Assembly: GCA_900540185.1 (NCBI GenBank)
Contig: UQFH01000004.1
Coordinates: 1-64,000, forward strand
Origin: an uncultured Eubacteriales bacterium
GTDB taxonomy: Bacteria; Bacillota; Clostridia; Tissierellales; Peptoniphilaceae
DNA: 64,000 nucleotides
Direction: 5' to 3'
This document shows, piece after piece, positions 1-8,689 of this stretch. The notes below the pieces were generated by a model, which made no database searches, was not told the origin of the DNA, and was given only the letters and a program-made list of their open reading frames with translations. The translations under genes and the position numbers were made by a program. Every line of letters starts with the position of its first letter. Within the stretch, counting starts at the first letter, position 1.

Positions 1-807
1 AATATCGAACCCATCCTCAAATCTTTGCGGCGATACGCTTTTCTCCGCACTCAATGACGAAATCAAAGATTTCTATTTCGTGCATCGGAAAAACCGGTCG
101 TCGCTACGTACGGCGTTTACTTATTTATACATAAATTATTACTAAACTTTCATATAATTATATAATTATTACAATTGTATTCGTTCATGTACGCTCCGTA
201 ACGGGACGGCATACGTTGTGACGTAAGGAACAACGATGTCCTCCCGCCCATTTTTGTGTTTATGGAATATATATTATTACCAACAACGCTGTGTCCATAA
301 AATATATCCCCCATCATTCCTTTATCATTTACAACCCCATCTTCGCTATGTATGTCCCCCAAAACGTAACGGCGGGCACTGTGTGTCCCGCCGCCATATA
401 TGTCGTCTATGCAATTTACAACCCCACCAACAACGGTGTGTTCATAAAATATCGAAACCCTCGCTCACATCCTTTGCGGCGATACGCTTTTCTCTTATTG
501 CGGCAGGACATCATTACTTCTCGCTCAAAAACGAAATCAAAGATTTCTTTTTCGCGTCGTAAAGTATGCCAGCCGCTACGGGCGGCGTTTGCAATACCAT
601 ACATCTTAAAAGATTTATCGCTAAAATCACCGCCCCCAGGTTTGCGAGGAATTTTCGATGAGATGCGCCGTAAACTCAATTTTTGATTGCGCAGGTGTTT
701 AGGCGGGAGGACACACAGTGCCGTCCCGCTACGGCGGTGTTTGCATTTTTCTACATAATAATTCTCAAAATAGACCGCAAATAAAAACGCTGTAAACAAA
801 ACTTTCC
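1..807. repeat. Non-coding region with diverged repeats
   Basis: I see no convincing gene in these 807 bases. They contain several related segments. TTTGCGGCGATACGCTTTTCTC occurs at 24-45 and again at 473-494. ACGAAATCAAAGATTTCT follows at 57-74 and 531-548. CAACAACGSTGTGTYCATAAAATAT occurs at 281-305 and 428-452. A GC-rich element around 371-391 reappears inverted around 702-728. The segments look like remnants of an interspersed repeat family. No terminator with a T-run is obvious after the sortase gene that ends at 808. Confidence 0.6.
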
Positions 808-1692
808 CTATTTCTCTTCTTTCCTCTTCATCTTCCCGTATTTCACAACTGTGCTTACAACTACATACAAAAGCAAGATCGACAAGACCACTGTGCCCAC
901 ATAAATCCACGTGTTCACGGTTTTGACTTCCTTTTTGACCGGAGTTGATTCGATCTTTACAATCTCATTTTCAATTCCCTCTTTTTTCGGCGGCTCATAT
1001 CTCTTCGCATTCACAATCAGACGATATGGGCTCGGCGGCGTTATCGGGTCGCAAGTAAGAAGTGTCAGCGTGTCCTCGCCCTCAATCGGGTCAAGCTTGT
1101 CCCAATCGTACGGGTTAATAACCTCGCTGTCCGTCACCTTGTATATGAGCGTTTCCGTGCCGCGACGGAGCATAATCATGTCGCCCTCTTCAAGCTCGTG
1201 CAAATTCAAAAACATCGTGTCCTTGTAAAAGCCCCTGTGCCCCGCAATGACGGAGCGGGATCCCTTTCCGCCTACCGGAAGATTCGTTCCGTCGACATGC
1301 GCCGTGCCCATCGCAAGATGCTTATAGCTCGCCCCGAGATACACCGGCAAAGTCGCGTCGATTTTTGGAATCCTTATATACGAAAATGCCTCATCGTCCT
1401 CACCCTCGATATTGTATCTCGCCTTGAAATCGTTCCCTGTAAACGGGTCAACTGCGCCGGCGTCGATATCCTTCACGCTCTTGTTATATCTTTTAATTTT
1501 CTTCTCAAGCCTCTGTTTCTCCTCGCGGCTCAGCTTCGCCTCTCTTTCGATGTATTCCTCATACTCGTTCGCTTTTCTCATATCGTTTATGGTAATCGAA
1601 AGAAACGCATAGAGCGGAATCAAAATTCCGACAATCATCAAAAGCCGCCCGATTAAAAACCAGTGCTTCTTTTCCATTTTTATTTTACTCAT
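808..1692 (-). CDS. Class C (pilus) sortase 1
   Basis: Membrane-anchored transpeptidase that polymerises pilins. The ATG at 1692 is preceded by AGGAAAAAGAGAG, and it overlaps the stop of the upstream sortase by 8 bp, so a longer reading from 1776 is unlikely. There is an N-terminal membrane segment at about residues 10-32 and a class C DPF lid motif. The catalytic triad is visible as His152 (AGHRG), Cys214 (TLLTC) and Arg224 (YRLIV). A second hydrophobic segment lies near the C terminus, followed by a basic KYGKMKRKEEK tail. It is the last gene of the pilus operon. The family assignment is firm; which pilin each sortase handles cannot be read from the sequence. Confidence 0.95.
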   Translation of the reverse strand: MSKIKMEKKHWFLIGRLLMIVGILIPLYAFLSITINDMRKANEYEEYIEREAKLSREEKQRLEKKIKRYNKSVKDIDAGAVDPFTGNDFKARYNIEGEDDEAFSYIRIPKIDATLPVYLGASYKHLAMGTAHVDGTNLPVGGKGSRSVIAGHRGFYKDTMFLNLHELEEGDMIMLRRGTETLIYKVTDSEVINPYDWDKLDPIEGEDTLTLLTCDPITPPSPYRLIVNAKRYEPPKKEGIENEIVKIESTPVKKEVKTVNTWIYVGTVVLSILLLYVVVSTVVKYGKMKRKEEK

Positions 1693-2605
1693 TTTTATCT
1701 CTCTTTTTCCTGAGCTCTCTGAAAATCTTTTTATGCTTCCTGAGGCTCGAATATTCAATGAAAAGCACAAGCACAAGGAACAATATAATCGAAAGTGTAA
1801 TCATAAAGTATTCACGATAACTTGCATCGCTTGTTCCCGTCGCCCTTCTCGTGATTTCCGCTTCAGGTTTATAAGGAATTCTATGCCCTCTGACCAAAAG
1901 TCTGTGGCTGTTAATCATATAAGGTGTGCATGTAAGAAGGGTCATCAAATCCTCTCCTTCCTGCACAAGCACCGGCTCGAAATTCGTCGGCTCCACCGTC
2001 AAAATTTGGTCGACCTCATATGCGAGCACCCCTTCGATATTGTGGTAGAAAAAGACGTCGCCTTTTCTAAGCTTGTCGAGCTCACGGAAGAGCTTCGCCG
2101 TCGGAAGACCCCTGTGCGCCGTGACAACAGCATGGGTGTTCTTGCCGCCGACCGGAAGGCTCGAACCCTCAAGGTGTCCTGCTCCCTTTTGCAAAATTTC
2201 TTCGCCCGTTCCGGCGTACACCGGCAAGTCTTCGTTTATTTGTGGAATTTCGATATGCCCGATTTTTTCTCCGATTTCGAGCATCTTCGCATACTCTCTG
2301 CGCCCCGCTTCTTCCTTTTCGGTAAACGGGTCCGCCATTCTTGTCGGGTCGAGAGTGCGGTTGTACGCGTGTGCAAGCTCGAGCCTTTCTTTCAGTTCCG
2401 CTTCGTCAAGTTCATTTCTCTTTGTATCGAAACTCTCGACTTCCCTGGTTGCAACCTGCCTATAATAGAGCTGCGAAATGACGGGATATATGGCAATCAA
2501 AAATCCCAAAAGAAAGACCCCACCCAAAATAAGATTGCGCTTGCGCCTTTTCTTTTTCGAGTCTCCCTCGTCAAATATCAAGTTTTTTTCTTCTTTTTTC
2601 GCCAT
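1685..2605 (-). CDS. Class C (pilus) sortase 2
   Basis: Second pilin-polymerising sortase, 306 residues. An N-terminal transmembrane segment (about residues 25-45) is followed by the extracellular sortase domain. It has a DPF lid motif, His164 in TAHRG, Cys226 in TLLTC and Arg235 in HRLLVRG. A C-terminal transmembrane segment (about 268-288) is followed by a basic end. It is closer in sequence to sortase 3 than to sortase 1: both share LPTAKLF after the catalytic His and TPYMINxHRLLVRG. It lies 27 bp downstream of sortase 3 and overlaps sortase 1, so translation is probably coupled. Confidence 0.95.
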   Translation of the reverse strand: MAKKEEKNLIFDEGDSKKKRRKRNLILGGVFLLGFLIAIYPVISQLYYRQVATREVESFDTKRNELDEAELKERLELAHAYNRTLDPTRMADPFTEKEEAGRREYAKMLEIGEKIGHIEIPQINEDLPVYAGTGEEILQKGAGHLEGSSLPVGGKNTHAVVTAHRGLPTAKLFRELDKLRKGDVFFYHNIEGVLAYEVDQILTVEPTNFEPVLVQEGEDLMTLLTCTPYMINSHRLLVRGHRIPYKPEAEITRRATGTSDASYREYFMITLSIILFLVLVLFIEYSSLRKHKKIFRELRKKRDKNE

Positions 2606-2632
2606 ATTCTCCCCCGCTATTCGAAAAATGCT

Positions 2633-4957
2633 CTAGTTTTTATCCCCGTCTCCCATGAATAAATCAGCCAACTTTTGCAATTTATCTTCTTCTTCGCTCA
2701 GCTTCATATCGATAACGCTCTTATCCGAAGTTCTTTTCTTTCGTCTTTCCGCCATCATTCTGTCGAAATCTTCTGCTGCGAGACGAGCTTGTCTTTGCGC
2801 TTCCGTTTCAACCTCGCGAATAATGTGATTCGGATTTACCTCGGACTCTTTTCCCTTTTCTTTCGAAAGCTCTTCTCGAGCGCTTTCCTTGATTTTTTCA
2901 AAATTCATCGTCTCGTCGGTGTTTTTTGGAACATGAACATTTGAAACCGGCTCAAAATCTTTCTTAATCTCTTCGGTTACCGTCTTTACCGGCTCCTTCT
3001 TTTCGACTTTTTTCGATTCCGGTTTTACATAGTCGCTTGAGCTGTCTTTAAAATCCTTTTTCAAATTCTTTTCGGAAATATCCTTTAGCTCTTGCACACG
3101 TGAATTCTTGTCCACCTTTTTCGAATCGATTTCAATCGGCGACTCATCTTTTTTCGCAGCTCTATTCTTTTCAATTCTTTCGTTTTCGAGTCTTGTTTCC
3201 TCTCTCAAACGTTTAAATTCCATTTCGAGCGCCTTCGGGTCCGCCGAATCGATTTTCGAAACCTTCCTTTTCGGTTGTTTTTCCGTTTCTTTTACGATTT
3301 TCGCTTTCGAAGCAATCTTATTCAGATTTTCCCTTTCGCTCTCAATTCTTTCCTCGGCTTCCTTCGCAAGACGTTTCGCCTTGAGCCTTCTTTCCTCTTG
3401 ATTGATATTGAGGTCCTCGTCGGTAAAAATGCTTTCCTTTGCCTTCTTCTTGCTGAATTTTTGGAAGAACGAGCCCGACTTTTTATCCAACTTGTCCTTT
3501 TCCGGTTTCGGTTCATCCTTAAAGAGTTTCTTTTCGGTTTCCGCCTTCAAAGCCTCGTCGTCATAAGCCGTCTTTCTTTCAATAATAGGTTCGCTGTCGA
3601 TATTAATCTCCTTCGGAGTGTCATCCTCCGGAGCCGTATCGTCGTCCCAAGCCTTTATGCCCTCTTTTTTGTCGGACTTTTTATTATCCTCTTCGTCAAA
3701 TTCGTCGAAGTCGTCGTACTCATCATCTTCGTCCGGCTCGACCATAATATTTTTAAGTTTCTTTAAAAAACTCACGTCTTCTCCTCCATTTTCTACATAT
3801 TCATCGCTCTTAATGCTGTCGCTCTTCGCCTGAAAACTGTCCAAATCTAAATCTCTTTTCGGCTCATTCGGCTCGTCATCGTTTTTTATTGCACCGACAA
3901 CCGGAGCGCTCGGTTCCGTCGGTTCCAAAACACTCGGTGCGCCTCCGCCCGGTCCGTCAGGTGGCGGATTGTCGTCGCCGCCGTCATCCGGCCCATTATC
4001 GTCAGGTCCATCATCCGGCTTATCGTTCGAATCTTTTTCATTCATCGCCAAGAGCTTTCTTATCGCTTTTTTATATCTCTTCTTCTTGTGTCTTGTCGTT
4101 AAAATCAATAAAAGCAGAAGTGCAATAACGCCAAGCGCAATAAAGAATCTGTTTTTGTATTTGAAAATCTCCTTGTTTTCCCTTGCCGTAACAATGTCCT
4201 CAACCGCATCGTACGGAATCCTTTCTCCGCGAACCAAAAGACGGTGCGTGTTTATCATGTACGGCGTACATGTAAGGAGCGTTGCATAGTCGTGTCCCTT
4301 GACGACCAAAAGATCGTCGAATTCGTCAGGATTTACAACCTTTATTTGCACAACCTTATATGCGAGCGTTTCCGCAAGATTGTGCACATAAAAAACGTCA
4401 CCTTCTTCGAGCTTTTCAAGGTCCGTAAAAAGCTTTGCCGTCGGAAGACCGCAGTGCGCGGTGAGAACCGTGTGCGTGTCGATGCCTCCGACCGGAAGAC
4501 TCGTCCCCTCAAGGTGTCCAACGCCCTTTTGAAGCACTTCCTCCTCCGTGCCCGCATGCATCGGAATGTCCACATTAATCTTCGGAACCTCAACGTGCCC
4601 CATTCTTTCGTTAATCTCAAGCATTCTCGCATACTCTTTTCTGCCCTCCGCCTTTTGTTCGTCGGTGTACGGGTCCTTGTCGATATGGTTCACGAGCGAA
4701 TCGTTGAATGCGCGAGCAAGCTCGATTCTTCTCTTTACTTCCGTGTCGTCAAGCTTTGCAGCCTCTTTGTCGAAATCGTTAATCTCATAGCTCGACTCGA
4801 CATTGTAATACAGACGGGAAATAATCGGATACATCAAAACCAAAAGTCCCACCAAAAAAATTGCAACTAAAATAAAAGTCGAAGCACGCTTCTTCTTTTT
4901 TCTTGATGCATTCTTCTTTTCGATATTCACTTTTTCGTTTTTAATATCCTTGTCCAT
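2633..4957 (-). CDS. Class C sortase 3 with long charged cytoplasmic tail
   Basis: The start is the ATG at 4957, which has GGGAG five bases upstream; the in-frame TTG at 4969 overlaps that site. Residues 1-300 form a full class C sortase: membrane segment at about 28-48, DPY lid, His168, Cys230, Arg239, and a second membrane segment at about 268-288. In class C sortases both ends lie on the inner side, so the remaining ~470 residues should be cytoplasmic. The tail starts with a Pro/Gly/Asp-rich linker (DDGPDDNGPDDGGDDNPPP). Acidic stretches and Lys/Glu-rich, probably coiled-coil segments follow. The tail has no domain I recognise. Cys169 follows the catalytic His where the other two sortases have Arg. 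Confidence 0.93.
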   Translation of the reverse strand: MDKDIKNEKVNIEKKNASRKKKKRASTFILVAIFLVGLLVLMYPIISRLYYNVESSYEINDFDKEAAKLDDTEVKRRIELARAFNDSLVNHIDKDPYTDEQKAEGRKEYARMLEINERMGHVEVPKINVDIPMHAGTEEEVLQKGVGHLEGTSLPVGGIDTHTVLTAHCGLPTAKLFTDLEKLEEGDVFYVHNLAETLAYKVVQIKVVNPDEFDDLLVVKGHDYATLLTCTPYMINTHRLLVRGERIPYDAVEDIVTARENKEIFKYKNRFFIALGVIALLLLLILTTRHKKKRYKKAIRKLLAMNEKDSNDKPDDGPDDNGPDDGGDDNPPPDGPGGGAPSVLEPTEPSAPVVGAIKNDDEPNEPKRDLDLDSFQAKSDSIKSDEYVENGGEDVSFLKKLKNIMVEPDEDDEYDDFDEFDEEDNKKSDKKEGIKAWDDDTAPEDDTPKEINIDSEPIIERKTAYDDEALKAETEKKLFKDEPKPEKDKLDKKSGSFFQKFSKKKAKESIFTDEDLNINQEERRLKAKRLAKEAEERIESERENLNKIASKAKIVKETEKQPKRKVSKIDSADPKALEMEFKRLREETRLENERIEKNRAAKKDESPIEIDSKKVDKNSRVQELKDISEKNLKKDFKDSSSDYVKPESKKVEKKEPVKTVTEEIKKDFEPVSNVHVPKNTDETMNFEKIKESAREELSKEKGKESEVNPNHIIREVETEAQRQARLAAEDFDRMMAERRKKRTSDKSVIDMKLSEEEDKLQKLADLFMGDGDKN

Positions 4958-5021
4958 ACAAACTCCCAAAAAATATTCTAACTCTATTATACCAACAACC
5001 GGCGGTTTTGTCTATAAAGAG

Positions 5022-5071
5022 AAAACACGAAACCGTGATTTCGTGTTTTATGTACGGCGGGCGAACCCGCC
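5022..5071 (-). terminator. Hairpins between minor pilin and sortase 3
   Basis: AAAACACGAAA (5022-5032) pairs with TTTCGTGTTTT (5039-5049). A second GC-rich hairpin, GGCGGG/CCCGCC, lies at 5057-5071. On the minus strand the first stem is followed by CTCTTTATAG, a weak T-run. This may be a partial terminator that lowers sortase expression relative to the pilins, or an mRNA processing or stability element. Confidence 0.45.
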
Positions 5072-5092
5072 AAATCTTTTATTGTTCAAAGG

Positions 5093-6073
5093 CTAATTTG
5101 CCTCTGTCGATTTTTCATTTTTCCTTGCGACTGCAAAACCCGTTGTGAAAAGAATTGCTCCAAGTGCACAAAGCATCGGGAAAACCAAATCCCCCGTCTT
5201 TGGAAGCGGCTTCTTTGTAAACGGCTTGTTCTTAATCACAAGTCTTTTTGAACTATCATCACCGTCAACCGTGAACTTGACACTTTCGGTCAATTGTTCA
5301 AAGCCCGGTGCTTGTTTCGTTTCCCATAATTCATAGTCGCCGTATTGAAGCTCGACGTCAAAATCTCCGTTTTTGTCGGAAACAAGCGTGAAAATCTTGT
5401 CGCCTTGCATTAAATTTTGCGGCTTACCGTCGACCACCTTTGTAAGTCTGAAGACAACGCCTTGAATCGGCTTTCCGTCAACAGACACCTTCTTGAAATA
5501 GAAATGTCCGTATGGCGGCGGATTGTTCGGCGGCGGTGTTTCCGGCGGTGGAGTTTCAGGTGGAGGTGGTACCTCCGGCGGCGGTGGTGTGCCCGGTTTT
5601 TCCGGTTGAGTGTGTTTAGGATTTATAACAATCCTGTCCTCATTCTTTTCTTTCAAGAAATCCGAAACCGAGAACACAAAATCGTTAAACTTAATACCGT
5701 ACTTTGCGCCCTTAACACGTGCATAATATGTGCCCGGCTTGAGCTTGACGGTAATTCTTCCGTATTCATCAGCCTTGACCGAACTCAAAACATGTTTGAA
5801 ATCTTTTTCAAGATCCTTGTCCGACCACATTCTGTGCTTAAAGATTTCTTCAAACTTGTCGTCGGAACTCATGTCGTCTTTGTCGGAGACTTTCCAAATC
5901 TCGATATTGGCATCCTCGAGAGCTTTCTTAAGCTCGTCTCTATCATTTTCATAATAAAGATTTACAACGATTTCAATCTCATCCGCTGCGCTAACCCTGA
6001 AAAAGGGAAAGAAAAGGCAAAATGCCAATATCAGATTCAGAATCTTAAATTGTTTTTTAATAAACTTCGGCAT
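5093..6073 (-). CDS. Minor, probably basal, pilin subunit (LPKTG)
   Basis: 326-residue wall-anchored protein. A signal peptide ends at about residue 29 (FRVSAADE). An N-terminal Cna-B-like domain follows, then a proline-rich linker (TPPPPEVPPPPETPPPETPP) and a second SpaA/Cna-B-like domain. The C terminus is a sorting signal: LPKTG at 290-294, a hydrophobic segment and a positively charged end. The ATG has a strong AAAGGAGG site. Small size, two domains, a polyproline stretch and a position between major pilin and sortases are typical of basal pilins that connect the fibre to the cell wall. The basal role is inferred. Confidence 0.88.
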   Translation of the reverse strand: MPKFIKKQFKILNLILAFCLFFPFFRVSAADEIEIVVNLYYENDRDELKKALEDANIEIWKVSDKDDMSSDDKFEEIFKHRMWSDKDLEKDFKHVLSSVKADEYGRITVKLKPGTYYARVKGAKYGIKFNDFVFSVSDFLKEKNEDRIVINPKHTQPEKPGTPPPPEVPPPPETPPPETPPPNNPPPYGHFYFKKVSVDGKPIQGVVFRLTKVVDGKPQNLMQGDKIFTLVSDKNGDFDVELQYGDYELWETKQAPGFEQLTESVKFTVDGDDSSKRLVIKNKPFTKKPLPKTGDLVFPMLCALGAILFTTGFAVARKNEKSTEAN

Positions 6074-6151
6074 CTCTACCTCCTTTTCTTTGTAAATAGC
6101 TGTCGTTATATATATTATATAACTTTTTTGCTCCTAATTCAATACTATAAG

Positions 6152-8239
6152 TTATGCTAAACCTTCGAGTTCGTCTTCTTTACGTCTCTTGAGTGCAAAT
6201 GCAGCACCAACCATCAACATAACACCGACTACAGTGAAGATAACAGTACCGATACCACCTGTTTGCGGGATAGAAACTTTCTTGTTGGCTACACATTTTG
6301 CATCTTTTTCTTGTGTTTGATCTTGTTCATAGTTGATATCGCAATCAACGCCTGTGTATGAACCTTCTTTAACTTCAAATTCGATAGGTCCGTTTAATTT
6401 TGCATATCCTGCAGGAGCTGTTTTTTCTACTAAATCATATTTTCCATATTCAAGACCTGTGATTTCGAATTGACCTTCAGCATTTGAAGTTAAAACAATA
6501 GCTTGTTTTTCATCATTTACCCAAGTATATTTATTTGCAGCTTCGATAAATGCTTTATTGTAAGCTTCTTGAAGTGTGTTGATTTCAGCTTTCTTTGCAG
6601 TTCCATCTGCTCCTTCTTGTTGTTCTTTCGTCATTTTGTTGTATTCTGCAATTGCTTTGTCAAGAGCAGCTTTAGCATTATTTTTAGCTGTATCATCTTT
6701 TGTTGCGATTGCAAGATATTGTCCTGCCTTATTCTTTACATAGAATTCAGCGCCTGCGAGTCTTTCAGTTTTGTCTTGGTTTGTCTTAACGAATTTCTTT
6801 CCGCCGTTAACAACTTCCGGAGTTGTCGGTTCTAGAGGGTTAGGTCCTTCATTTTTGTTGTTTGTAACATTATATTTTCCTTTTTCTGCTTTATATTCAG
6901 GAGTATAGCCTGAAACTCTTTCTTTTACACGATATGTCTTTGCATCGTCAAGGTCTGTGAAAGTATAGTTGTAGTTAGGTCCTGTAATCGTTACAGATTT
7001 AACATTTTTCCAAGTCTTTTCGTCAACTTTTTCTTGAAGTGTATAAACAACAACTACACCTGTAGGTGCTTGTCCTTCGCTCCATGTCTTATTTACTGTT
7101 ATTGTTTTGTTTTCCGGAGTTGTTTCAGGTGGTTCCGGTTTAGGTTCAGTTTTTTTGTGCTTGTATTCAAATGTAACATGGTTCTTTTCAGGTTGGTCAA
7201 CAACACTATTACTGTTAACAGTAGCTGAATAATGTAAATATACATCTTGTGAACCTTTTTTCAATGCTGTTTCTAATTTTGTAATACCTGCATCAGTAAA
7301 TGTTAAGGTAAATCCTCTGTCATCTTCTTCAATTGTATAATCTGTTCCTTTTACAAAATCATTTTCATCAGCATCTTTTAATCCTGAAATATTAAGGTTA
7401 TAGTTATATGTCAAACCGTCTGTCATGCTATCTTTCCATATTACAGTTTTATATTTTGCATTTTCCGGTAAGAATGTCATTACTTCATATTTAATTTCTT
7501 TGCCAATTTCAGCAGTTGCTTTTGCTTTTTGTTTTTCGTAGTTCGCATAGTCTGCTCCTACATCTTTATTTGTTTCAGGGTCAATTACAGTTGTAAGACC
7601 GTTGTCTTTTGCAAAGTTTTTATCAATTTTTGGTCTATCTTCAATGTTCTTTGGATAAACGTGTGCATTTTCAACAACTCCGTTGTTGTTTACAAGAGGA
7701 AGTGTAATTTCTACAGGAACAGCTTTAGAACCTGTAAGCTTTGCACCTTTATCTCCTTGATATGTTGATTTTTCGCTTACTTCGTCAATAATAAAGTTTC
7801 CTTCAAGTTTAGAAGTATTAAATACCAAACCTGCAGCAGTTGTTAATCCACCGACAGCTTCTTCAATTTTATCTGTTGCTTCAATTGGATCTGCAGGTGT
7901 AAGAGCATCTGTTCCTATTTTTACATACCTTCCTTTATTTGCTCCGTCAGCAAATTTCAAAACAAAGTATACATTAGCAATTTCTTTTACTTCTTTCTTT
8001 TGCATATTTTTTAGAATTGCATTCAAGCCTTCTAAATCTTGTGTTGCATCATATCCGTTTTCTTCAACTTTATCTGAATCCCAAGCATCAAGTTCATCTT
8101 TTGTCATCAAAAGTTTGTGTAAAGTTACTGTCTTTGTTTCTGTTGCTTCTGCAGCTTTTACTGCTCCAAATGGTGCAAATGCACCGAGTGTCATGACAAG
8201 TGCGAGTAGCATTGTCAAAAATTTGAATTTCTTGTTCAT
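6152..8239 (-). CDS. Major pilin subunit, SpaA/D2 type (IPQTG)
   Basis: 695-residue surface protein with a signal peptide (cleavage near VKAAEA, residue 30). It has the pilin-type motif HVYPKN with Lys197, the residue expected to form the inter-subunit bond. Fimbrial D2-like and Cna-B domains follow, with the E-box YDLVEKTAPAGY near the C terminus. The sorting signal is IPQTG at 657-661, then a membrane segment and KRRKE. A Lys/Glu/Ala-rich helical insertion (about residues 510-560) sits inside the last Cna-B domain, as in other SpaA-type backbone pilins. AAGGAGA precedes the ATG. The backbone role rests on the pilin Lys motif and adjacency to the sortases. Confidence 0.93.
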   Translation of the reverse strand: MNKKFKFLTMLLALVMTLGAFAPFGAVKAAEATETKTVTLHKLLMTKDELDAWDSDKVEENGYDATQDLEGLNAILKNMQKKEVKEIANVYFVLKFADGANKGRYVKIGTDALTPADPIEATDKIEEAVGGLTTAAGLVFNTSKLEGNFIIDEVSEKSTYQGDKGAKLTGSKAVPVEITLPLVNNNGVVENAHVYPKNIEDRPKIDKNFAKDNGLTTVIDPETNKDVGADYANYEKQKAKATAEIGKEIKYEVMTFLPENAKYKTVIWKDSMTDGLTYNYNLNISGLKDADENDFVKGTDYTIEEDDRGFTLTFTDAGITKLETALKKGSQDVYLHYSATVNSNSVVDQPEKNHVTFEYKHKKTEPKPEPPETTPENKTITVNKTWSEGQAPTGVVVVYTLQEKVDEKTWKNVKSVTITGPNYNYTFTDLDDAKTYRVKERVSGYTPEYKAEKGKYNVTNNKNEGPNPLEPTTPEVVNGGKKFVKTNQDKTERLAGAEFYVKNKAGQYLAIATKDDTAKNNAKAALDKAIAEYNKMTKEQQEGADGTAKKAEINTLQEAYNKAFIEAANKYTWVNDEKQAIVLTSNAEGQFEITGLEYGKYDLVEKTAPAGYAKLNGPIEFEVKEGSYTGVDCDINYEQDQTQEKDAKCVANKKVSIPQTGGIGTVIFTVVGVMLMVGAAFALKRRKEDELEGLA

Positions 8240-8689
8240 AATTTTCTCCTTATAAATTCATATAGTTCTCTAATGTTTTGTTTTTGATTTTTTTGTCTTG
8301 TTGTTTTTTTCATTTTCCCTGTCGCTCATGCCTTTTTCGTATCTCTTTCCCGACAACTCTTCGTGGACATTGATTCTTCCACTTTGTCCCCTTGTGTTTG
8401 TTTTTGATTTTCTAATCGCTCTCGCGAATGTTTAACTTTTCCCTGTCGCTCGTGCCTTTCTCGTTTCTCTCTCCCGACAACTCTTCGTGGACATTGTTTC
8501 TTCCACTTTGTCCCCTTGTGTTTGTTTTTGATTTTCTAATCGCTCTCGCGAATGTTTAACTTATCCTTGTCGCTCGTGCCTTTTTCGTATTCTCTCTCTC
8601 GACAAATTTCCGTGGAAAACTCCACCTCTTCTCTTCCCGCAGATGCGCCTTCGCACTACGGATCGTGTATCCGTCTTTCCGTCATACTA
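8240..8689. other. Spacer between giant adhesin and major pilin
   Basis: 450 bp without a gene. It holds the 124-bp tandem repeats (separate entry) and, at 8658-8674, an inverted repeat ACGGAT-CGTGT-ATCCGT about 15 bp past the adhesin stop. That stem has no T-run on the minus strand, so it is more likely a stability or processing element than a terminator. I could not pick a convincing promoter for the major pilin here. Confidence 0.5.
8272..8612. repeat. 124-bp tandem repeat array, about 2.7 copies
   Basis: The phrase TGTCGCTC starts at 8320, 8444 and 8568, a period of exactly 124 bp. One complete near-identical unit runs from about 8317 to 8440 and a second from 8441 to 8564. Partial copies lie on both sides: GTTTTTGATTTT near 8280, and a diverging third copy to about 8612. 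Copies 1 and 2 differ at only a few positions. The unit includes GTGGACATTG and TTTGTCCCCTTGTG. It is non-coding and sits directly upstream of the major pilin. Confidence 0.85.

Noticed and set aside
416..910. 164-codon minus-strand reading frame across the repeat region
   Set aside because: It runs through the repeats and into the sortase 3' end, has no ribosome site and its Cys/Arg-rich translation resembles no protein.
1733..2662. 309-codon plus-strand frame opposite the sortase genes
   Set aside because: It is antisense to sortases with clear catalytic motifs. The translation is basic and Cys/His-rich, as expected for a shadow frame.
8272..8612. CRISPR array
   Set aside because: The repeat unit is 124 bp with no short repeat/unique spacer alternation and no cas genes nearby.
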